The notes under the pieces: model-generated
Told to the model about the DNA's origin: nothing
Databases searched by the model: none
The model's input: only the letters and a program-made list of their open reading frames with translations
Assembly (NCBI GenBank): GCA_025618425.1
Contig: CM046832.1
Coordinates: 74,739,297 to 74,803,296 of the forward strand
Direction: 5' to 3'
DNA: 64,000 nucleotides
Source of the DNA: Heliocidaris tuberculata
Lineage: Eukaryota; Echinodermata; Echinoidea; Camarodonta; Echinometridae
Shown here: piece after piece, positions 56,708 through 64,000 of the stretch
Numbering within the stretch: the stretch's first letter is position 1
Layout: the number at the start of each line of letters is the position of its first letter
Position numbers and translations under genes: made by a program

Positions 56708-56839
56708 ATGAGTTATTTGCTTCCAAAATTATCAACAAAGAAAGAGGTAGATGATGCCATCAAGCAAACAGAAGACAAAGTACTTGTGCTTCGCTTTGGA
56801 CGCTCAGATGATATCGTGTGCATGCAACTGGATGAAATT
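56708..56839 (+). CDS. TXNL4B: TXNL4B exon 1
   Basis: 44 codons from the ATG to QLDEI, donor AATT|GTAAGA, phase 0. Residues KVLVLRFGR form the central thioredoxin-fold strand. Confidence 0.93.
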
Positions 56840-59800
56840 GTAAGAATTTCAGAACAGAAGTTTTCAGGCTTAATTAACGTTCGTTAGCAGCCTTATTTGC
56901 TCTCTCACTTTTAAGTTTTAATTATGAAAAAGTAAATTAGCTAAGCCTTTAATTAGGATTTGACATCGTTGAGGATAATCAATTGTGAAACAAAAATAGA
57001 CATAGCAATTAAAACTACAAGGAATGATATTTTATTTTTTAATGAATGGGCCATTTTCAAGTCTGCTAATGGTTGAGGACACTCACACTTATGCGAGGTT
57101 ATCTCCAATAACCTCGCACTCTGTACCTTCATACCGTGAGCAATTGCCTCCCATAGCAAGTGTGTGATATCTTGCACATATGTGTGTGGCAGAGGAGCAA
57201 GATCACCGACCAAAAACAGCCTGAAAATTTCACTTGATCAAGATGATAAAGATCCTATCAAAGGATCTGGCATGAAATTAGATATTCTATCATTCTAAAA
57301 TGTAGAATAGAAGAAATGTAGAATAGAAGAAAGTATTTTCTCAAAATTTTACCGATTATCTTGGTGTTTTTACCTCTTCAACTTTGAGGTCGTGACAGGC
57401 CAAAAGGCCAAAATTGACACAGCTCCATATAGTGATGGTCCCGTTGAGGACACTCGCACTTATGTGAGGTTATTGGGTTGAGGAAACCACTCACCTTATT
57501 TGCTCTCTCATTTTTAATTATTCAATTCAATTCAATTCAATTCTCATTTATTTCATTTTCAATTAAAAAGTACACTCAAAACAAATACAAAATAAGTCAT
57601 AAACAAAATTAGAAAATGAAATTATGAAGTAGGTCTATAATCTATAAAGTAAATTAAGCCTTTAACTAGGATTTGACATCTTTGAGGATAACCAGTATAG
57701 TGAAAGAAAAATAGACATAGCAATTAAAACTACAAAGAATGATATTTCATTTTTTATCAATGAATGGCAGGCCAGTTTCAAGTCGGCTAGAGTAGATGCT
57801 GCGAAGTGCAGCCGGTAGCCGGTGTGCGGCCAGTCCATCGTTTGCATTGTAAAATCACTTTAAATACATGGCATCATAATAGTATATTACATATCACACA
57901 CACAGGGTAATGTACCCTGTGTGTGTGATATGTGCCATGTATTTTAAAGTGATTTTGCAATGCAAACGATGGACCGGCCGCAGGGGGGGCGATCCGTGTT
58001 CATGATTGGGGGGAGGGGGATGACCGGCGAGGGAGCGAGGCCAGTACGTGGCGTATCTAGGGATTATGGTGCCCGGGGTAAACAATGAAGTTACGTCCCC
58101 CCCCCCCCCCCCCCAGAGTGTCCAAACTTATCTACGTTATAACAAGCGAGGGAGCAAAGCGACCAAGCGTCAAATTTTTAACCCTAAAAAAACACAATTT
58201 CTTGTGCATTTTACCCAGGAAATTTTGCAATTGACCACCGCAGTTGAGCGGTAGAGAAGCTCGAATTTTACACCTTGATAAACGGTTTTCTATTCACTCA
58301 CTTCTACAATTGGGAGCAAAACTAAGGAAAACCCTATATAGGCTTGAGAAAGACTTGAGAAATTCAGCAAGGCGGCCTGAAGTTGAGATTTCTTTCAAAA
58401 GTTGAACCTTTGCAAATGCTGTTTTATACACTTTATCCTATATTGGGAGTGCAATATTTAGCAGGAGTCATACGAAACTTACATGATATAGCGAGCAAAG
58501 CAATTACATCTTTATTTTTTCAAACTTTTTGAACCCTTTAAGCTATTTAAGAACTATATACTGGGGGGGCGAAATTATGAGATCCTGAAAGAAAATAATT
58601 ATGCGAGGGAGCACAGCGACTAAGCTTTGGAAATTTTCGCATTTCAAACCTTCAAAAAACTAGATTTCTAGTGCATTTACCCTGCGGATTCGGGGGCGCA
58701 TAATACGTAAGGATTATGATTTTTCTTCATTTCCCCCTTTTTTTTTCATGCTCTCCTTTGCGTTTTTTTGCGCCCCCTCCAAGTGCCGCCCAGGGGCACC
58801 TGCCCCCCTGCCCCCCTAGATACGCCACTGAGCAAAACAACCAAGTGGGGAGAGGGTGTGGGAGGGGGTATTCCCCTCCCACACCAGGGACTTTTTCAAA
58901 AATCTGTCTATAAAACTTGCATTTTAGAGCATCCCAAAATGGTTTTTAATGAAAAGAAGGAATGCACGGATCTACGCCAGTGGACGGAACCCCTTAATTG
59001 AGAATAACAATGCGGGCGAATTAATTTTCTTTGATATTTTCGCTTTGAAATTATGTTATGGCATTTCTTATTTCCTATCTTCTAATCCTTAAATAATGTG
59101 ATGGTATTTCAAGATCAAACATGAGTTTGGATAATTATTAGTTTTAAGTTAATGTATCATAATTCTGATTTATTTTATCCAAAAATATTGGGGGGATGAT
59201 AATACCGGACATCCCCCCACCTCAAATTTTTGGGGGATATATACCCCCCATCTCCCCCGGGATTGACACCCATGACCGGTCGCACACCGGCTACCAGCCG
59301 CACTTCGCAGCATCTACTCTATATCTGGGTTGAGGAAATCACTCGTTAGCTTGCATGCAGAGTCTATTGAGGAGAAAGAGGAAACCAATGCATGTGATGC
59401 AATGAAGTACTTCTTTGCAGAGTGGATGGTGATTTCCTCAACCACGATCATGCCCATAAGTCTAAGTTTGCCAACATCCCAATTTGACTAAATTATAATT
59501 TTTTCAACTCCCTTCCTCTCTGCCTCCCACCTCCCACCCCCCCCCCTCCCAAAAAAAAAAGAAAAAGAAAAGAAGAAGGTGAAACAACCAAGCAACAAAT
59601 TTTTAAAACATTTTTCAATTCTGACAAAAATTGTACATGTACATGTATTTTGAAATTACCGAACTCAGATATTGTGACCTTAATGATAATAATAATAATC
59701 ATCATGCATCATCATCATCATCATCTTATTATTATTATTTGATTTTTGTACATTCTTTTTTCCATATTATTGCTAGCTGTCAAAGACTAGCCAAGACTTG

Positions 59801-60655
59801 GGAAAGATGGCAGACATATACTGCATTGATGCTGACAGTGTACCAGTATACACACAATACTTTGATATCACTCTCATTCCAGCTACATTGTTCTTCTTTA
59901 ATGGACAACACATGAAGGTGGATTATGGGTAAGAGTATAACATGATCTTAAATGTTTTTCCTCTTTATTTGATAATAGTTGAACTTTGCTGATTTGAATA
60001 TCATGCAAATATATACATATATTTAAATGGCAACTTGTGTAATATTTATTCATGATTTAAAAATAAATATGTTTTGAATATTTCAATGGGAAGAGTTAAA
60101 TTCTGTTTTGAAAAAGAAAGGCCATTATTCAAGGGGTATGCAGAAGGTTCAATATGACTAGATTACTGGTATACATCTCTTTTGTTGATAAACATGGTAA
60201 AGGAATGATATAAGATATCACTCTAAAAACACATATTTGTGCACTGAAGATGTTGAACGTTGCTGGTAACTGTTGCACACCAAGTGTCAGTTGTAATCTC
60301 ATCTCAAGCCTTTTAAACAACTTTACAGGAAAGAATTGAAATCAACTATGATTTAGACTTGTATTAAAAGAAGGAAATTTGGAAATACTTCATTTCCATG
60401 TAATGTGATATAAGTATACAAGTTCATATTACTTGTGCAAGTTATTAATGTTGCAAGTCTTTTTTCACTCTTTTTTTCACACTATCCAGAACTCCTGATC
60501 ACACCAAGTTTATTGGGAGCTTTAAGACTAAACAGGACTTCATTGATCTGGTGGAAGTCATATTCCGTGGTGCTATGAGAGGCAAGGTCATGGTGACTAG
60601 CCCTATTGATCCCAGTAATGTGCCCAAATATGAGCTTCTGTATCAGGATATATGA
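56708..60655 (+). CDS. TXNL4B: Thioredoxin-like protein 4B (DIM2), three exons
   Basis: The complete model encodes 149 aa, the length I recall for vertebrate TXNL4B. It opens [20 protein letters not shown], has [20 protein letters not shown] and [18 protein letters not shown], and closes with an RGAMRGK and LLYQDI end. The family has a thioredoxin fold, related to the U5 snRNP protein DIM1 (TXNL4A), and is linked to pre-mRNA splicing in the nucleus. The C-x-x-C redox pair of true thioredoxins is absent (DIVC only), as in the family. Exon junctions are phase 0 and phase 2. Intron 1 (2.9 kb) is full of transposons. Confidence 0.95.
56940..57240. repeat. Dispersed repeat, copy A
   Basis: AGGATTTGACATCGTTGAGG, AAATAGACATAGCAATTAAA and AATGATATTTTATTTTTT are repeated at 57667-57780. 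The minus-strand frame has no known domain. Confidence 0.65.
57655..57787. repeat. Dispersed repeat, copy B, cut by a TIR element
   Basis: Collinear with 56950-57070 up to CAAGTCGGC. There the TIR element at 57788 begins, so the repeat was apparently the insertion site. Confidence 0.6.
57788..59321. mobile_element. 1.5-kb TIR element with nested insertion
   Basis: The left end TAGAGTAGATGCTGCGAAGT is inverted at 59302-59321 as ACTTCGCAGCATCTACTCTA. GCCGGTAGCCGGTGTGCG matches CGCACACCGGCTACCAGC inverted. An inner palindrome (57800-57980) is centred on ACACAGGGTAATGTACCCTGTGT. A hAT-like element sits inside at 58042-58830. Confidence 0.75.
58042..58830. mobile_element. hAT-like TIR element nested in the above
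   Basis: Ends CAGTACGTGGCGTATCTAGG and CCTAGATACGCCACTG. The interior matches the fragment at 8465-8803. It has no transposase. Confidence 0.7.
59328..59445. repeat. Small palindromic repeat
   Basis: GGTTGAGGAAATCACTC and GGTGATTTCCTCAACC form inverted ends of a 118-bp segment. A related GGTTGAGGAAACCACTCACC lies at 57479. Confidence 0.55.
59777..59928 (+). CDS. TXNL4B: TXNL4B exon 2
   Basis: Acceptor TATTATTGCTAG, donor ATGG|GTAAGA, phase 0 in and 2 out. It encodes [20 protein letters not shown], then [20 protein letters not shown] and [10 protein letters not shown]. The cis-Pro region IPAT is conserved in the fold. Confidence 0.95.
60490..60655 (+). CDS. TXNL4B: TXNL4B exon 3 with stop
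   Basis: Acceptor CACACTATCCAG. It encodes [20 protein letters not shown], then [20 protein letters not shown] and [14 protein letters not shown] with TGA. Confidence 0.95.
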
Positions 60656-60905
60656 GGGGACAGCTTATGAGGACTAGCCAAACTGGTTCCAGTAACTTGC
60701 CCTAATGTATGAGCTACATTACTAGGACATTGATAGGACCAGCTTTTGATGATTGTTAATTCCAAGAAAGTGTTTATGGAAAAGTTACTTTTCCGGGACT
60801 TATGAGCTAGAGTAAAGCTTATAATGACCAGCCAGATTGATTCCAGGAATATGTGAATAATGAGCTATTGTTCCAAGATATTGAGTGATCAGTTTTTGAT
60901 GACAA
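60595..60905 (+). repeat. ~77-bp degenerate tandem copies of the TXNL4B coding tail
   Basis: GACTAGCCCTATTGATCCCA in the coding end is followed 77 bp later by GACTAGCCAAACTGGTTCCA (60672). After another 154 bp comes GACCAGCCAGATTGATTCCA (60826). Each copy continues with a TATGAGCT/AATGAGCT block and a GGATAT/AGATAT-like block. A weaker copy fits between. Copies after the first are 3' UTR and not translated. Confidence 0.75.
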
Positions 60906-61261
60906 GCCCTTATCCGTTTCCAAGCTAGTGTATGACAAACGGGACAAAGGGTCTTTGTCTTTTATCTTCAGCAATGCGATCAAGAAATGTTTAAGAACTG
61001 TCATGAACCAAAATCCAGTCATTTGAAGATGCTATGGACCACAATTGAAAATATGAACCACAACACTTGTCTGCTTGCACAAACTCAATTTTAACTCTTG
61101 AACAATTGATTTTGCTGTAGGTTCAGCTATAAAATAAAAATATAAAACAGTTATGTATACAGTACTCGTCCCATTTCTTAGCCCCAAGGTTGTGACCTAT
61201 AGGAATGCTTAGGCTTTTCCCATGGTTCATTAATTAGCAGTCTACAAGGTTCCAGCTGATA

Positions 61262-61440
61262 CAGTGGAACCTCGTTATAAAGAACACCGTTAAAAAAATC
61301 TCTCCTTATGACAAGACCAGATGATTTTGCAGGTCCCACTTCTTTGTATTATATTGCTTTTTAGCCGTGATATAACAAGGTTTCTATATAAAGAGGTAAT
61401 TTCCTTGGTCCCAAGGAGTTTGTTATAAAGAGGTTCCACT
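61262..61440. mobile_element. Mariner/pogo-like MITE
   Basis: CAGTGGAACCTCGTTATAAA and TTATAAAGAGGTTCCACT are inverted ends beside TA. About 180 bp, non-coding. Confidence 0.75.
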
Positions 61441-61722
61441 TTATCATTTTTTTCCCCTTCTATCCATAACCAATTTTAGAAAATTTACCAAATACATGTA
61501 CATGAAGGATATATTTGCGTACAAGTGAATAATGTCAAGTTTCCAATACATGCTTTATTGGTCATTTTATTGTAGCATCAAAGAGCCACATCAAAGTGAA
61601 ATAAATATGGCAGAAGATATTTTTTTAGTTTTGCACAAATAAAGTGAGTGTACATGTAACTTATTTCAATATGTGTGTGTGTGTACATGATTGAGAGGAA
61701 ATCTCAGCATGAGAAGAGAGGC

Positions 61723-61753
<31 letters not shown>

Positions 61754-62340
61754 TGAAAACAATGGGTATACTATGAGAAAGAGATCTTAAGATAGATATA
61801 CCCATATGCTGCAGGATGAAAGAAGAGTCTGCAATGTAAAGAATAAAAGACATTTGAGGAAGATTTGAAGTGCATGTAAATGTATCTCATCACTTTTCAT
61901 TGAATATTGACACAAGCAGAAAATTCTGTTACACGTACTTGTATTTTATTAAGACATAAATTGATGTCATTATACATGTATTACTTAATGTCAGAAAATA
62001 CAAAAATTAAGGCGAATGTTCAGTAGTAGCAGTGAAATTGCACTTTGAGAGGTCTATAGATGTTAGACTGAATTGAGGGAATCCTCATGTATTTTGGAGT
62101 TTATAGGGCCACCAAAATTATCATGCTAACATTTCAAGTGTTCAATTACTAATAGAATAAGAGCCTGATCGGTTAAGAGTGAGCATTGGGGTGAAAATTT
62201 AATTTTCAGATTTTTATGATGAAATCACTTTCAGGTTTTTCACTAATATCTAAAGTTACTAAAATTCACGTTTGTTTAATTGACAAGGTCGGGAAAGTCA
62301 TTGGATTGGCCCATTTTTCAACAGGGGTGATGAACACTAA

Positions 62341-62729
62341 TGTCACGGACGGACATTTTCTAGAAAGATTGATTTGGTCCTAGTTTAACACTCTCTAAAC
62401 TTTCTTGGGTTTTGTTAGCAAATAATTATAGATCAAACACCATTCCATTGAAAACCAAAAAATATTTGAAAATATTTGTACAGAAATGGTCGTGCCGCAT
62501 GGTCATTCAAATCTTGATGCAAATTTGTCCGTCCGTGACAGAAAAAATTTGTAAAAGTTTTTTTTTCCATTGTTGGGGCAAAAATGAAAACAAAAACCAT
62601 GCTGAGCTATCTCACTAGCTAGAGACCTATACCATGTATGAATAAAATCTTGATTAATTAAATATACATATACTAAAAATGAATTTGAAAATTGTCACGG
62701 ACGGACAATAATTTTGTCACGGACGGACA
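62341..62729. repeat. Four copies of a 15-bp TGTCACGGACGGACA motif
   Basis: Direct copies lie at 62341, 62693 and 62715, and an inverted copy at 62526. All four are identical over 15 bp in otherwise AT-rich DNA. Confidence 0.8.
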
Positions 62730-62831
62730 CTGCAATATACTGAAATGGTAAATGCTGTGAGATTTCAAATTCAATGAATTGTTTTATTGTTTATTGGTTC
62801 ATGGAACATATTTCATCCAAAATATCACGTA

Positions 62832-63027
62832 CAGTGAAACCTGTCTATAAAGACCACTCAAGACAGACAAGAAAAGCTGTCATTACGAGCAGGTGGTCTT
62901 TACGTACATGTACAGGTTCCTTTAATACATGATTTAATGAGAAACAGTTTTAAAGGGAAACAAAAATTGTGGGCTATATAGACAGGTAGTCTTTCTATAC
63001 AGGTGGTCGCTAAAGCAGGTTGGACTG
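62832..63027. mobile_element. 196-bp mariner/pogo-like MITE with TA flanks
   Basis: CAGTGAAACCTGTCTATAAA at the left and GCTAAAGCAGGTTGGACTG at the right are imperfect inverts between TA dinucleotides. Confidence 0.7.
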
Positions 63028-64000
63028 TATATGGTATTGTGATCCCCTATATTAATGCAAAAATTACCCCCCACCCCGCCCCAATTTTTTTCTTTTTCAA
63101 GCTAATAAATGTCGTAAAATCTAATGATTTTGCTATGGCTCTAATGGGAGCCAGCCTACATTGTCAGTCTGCAAAAGACATCCATTACAGGTGTCTACAG
63201 AAGATGAATACTTATTTCCTTACTTATTTATTAATATCATTATTACTATTATTGTATATTTTTGGTCATCAGCAACGTGTAAAAGTTTTAGATTCAACAT
63301 TAACACTGAAGCTTGATCAATATTCAAATTAAATTACAAGTTGTCTTTGAAAATTATAAACATTGGAGTTCAGATGTGTATTAGACCGTAAGAGCCATGT
63401 TTGGACTCTATTTTGTAAGAATGTTTTGAATTAGTTGTAACATTTGAGACAGATAGCAATTCTTTGTAGTTCAGGATCACACACAGCCAACAATTTTTAA
63501 AAAAATGATGTAATCACATAACATAAGAAGAAACCTTTTTAGACAATATATAATTTTAAATGCTCATAATTGAATTGGTTGCATCAACCCTGGAACAGTT
63601 TTTTTTATGGGGAAGGGGGTCAGAAAGTTATAATATATGACTTACACTAGTCGTGTTGGGCAATCCCTCAACTAACATGACATAATTAGGCTCTATATGG
63701 GCTTTACACACTCAGCTGTTGCCATTAGGGCCTTTGTCCAGAAAGCTAACATTGTTCTTAAAGTGATAGAGACATTACTGAAAAAGTAAACTATGGTATG
63801 AGAAAGATTTAGACAATGATCTGCATTTCACAATTTGGTTTTCACCCTCTTAGAGAGAACTACTGAAAAATATGAGATGTTATAAAGAGTACTGGTATGT
63901 GATGTTGTAAGCCAAATGAGAAATTTTACTTCCTATATTGATAATGATCAATCACACATAATCCTATTTCTACATTACCTCTATGTTTGAAACAAAATAT

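Larger units (their letters stand above)
60656..64000. other. TXNL4B 3' UTR and intergenic sequence
   Basis: Candidate poly(A) signals occur near 61600-61645 (AAATAAATATGG, AAATAAAGTGAG) and 61841. A GA run lies at 61715-61752. The tail holds two MITEs and the CACGGACGG motifs. The frame at 63003-63332 has no recognisable protein. Confidence 0.45.

Noticed and set aside
57662..58085. Minus-strand frames in TXNL4B intron 1
   Set aside because: They read dispersed-repeat and TIR sequence.
63003..63332. 109-aa plus-strand frame
   Set aside because: It starts in a MITE end, has no known domain and shows no splice context.

Overview
This is eukaryotic, animal nuclear DNA. It is AT-rich, with small exons bounded by GT/AG splice sites, kilobase introns, long microsatellites and many terminal-inverted-repeat (TIR) elements. 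The gene content, and repeats of the TTAA-flanked and GACG-tailed kind, suggest a marine invertebrate, perhaps a deuterostome such as an echinoderm. That placement is inference. No prokaryotic feature, CRISPR array, rRNA or tRNA was recognised. All gene models were assembled by eye from splice consensus and reading-frame phase.

Layout. (1) 1-11.7 kb holds no gene that I recognise. It is a repeat field: a hAT-type MITE with an 8-bp target duplication, a ~3.8-kb foldback element carrying a broken THAP domain, a second foldback with a solo arm elsewhere, and simple repeats. (2) 11.7-33.1 kb, plus strand: a 13-exon gene for a secreted or GPI-anchored immunoglobulin/fibronectin-III cell-surface protein (about 582 aa as modelled). 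(3) 33.1-39.3 kb: intergenic, with two TIR elements. (4) 39.3-54.5 kb, minus strand: a 15-exon gene for a secreted PLC-like phosphodiesterase (about 609 aa). Its introns hold a 26-copy 79-bp minisatellite, an antisense LINE fragment, a mariner-like element and a 160-bp tandem array. (5) 54.5-56.7 kb: the space between two head-to-head genes, with a short GC-rich patch. (6) 56.7-60.7 kb, plus strand: a complete three-exon TXNL4B (DIM2-type, thioredoxin-like U5 snRNP family) of 149 aa, with nested transposons in intron 1. (7) 60.7-64 kb: degenerate duplicates of the TXNL4B coding tail and two mariner/pogo-like MITEs.

The most unusual structure is the minisatellite at 41373-43425. Each of its 26 units carries the last 44 nt of phosphodiesterase exon 12, its 5' splice site and 35 nt of intron. 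The gene therefore has one real exon end followed by 25 tandem copies of that exon end and donor. The three genes have no evident shared pathway.
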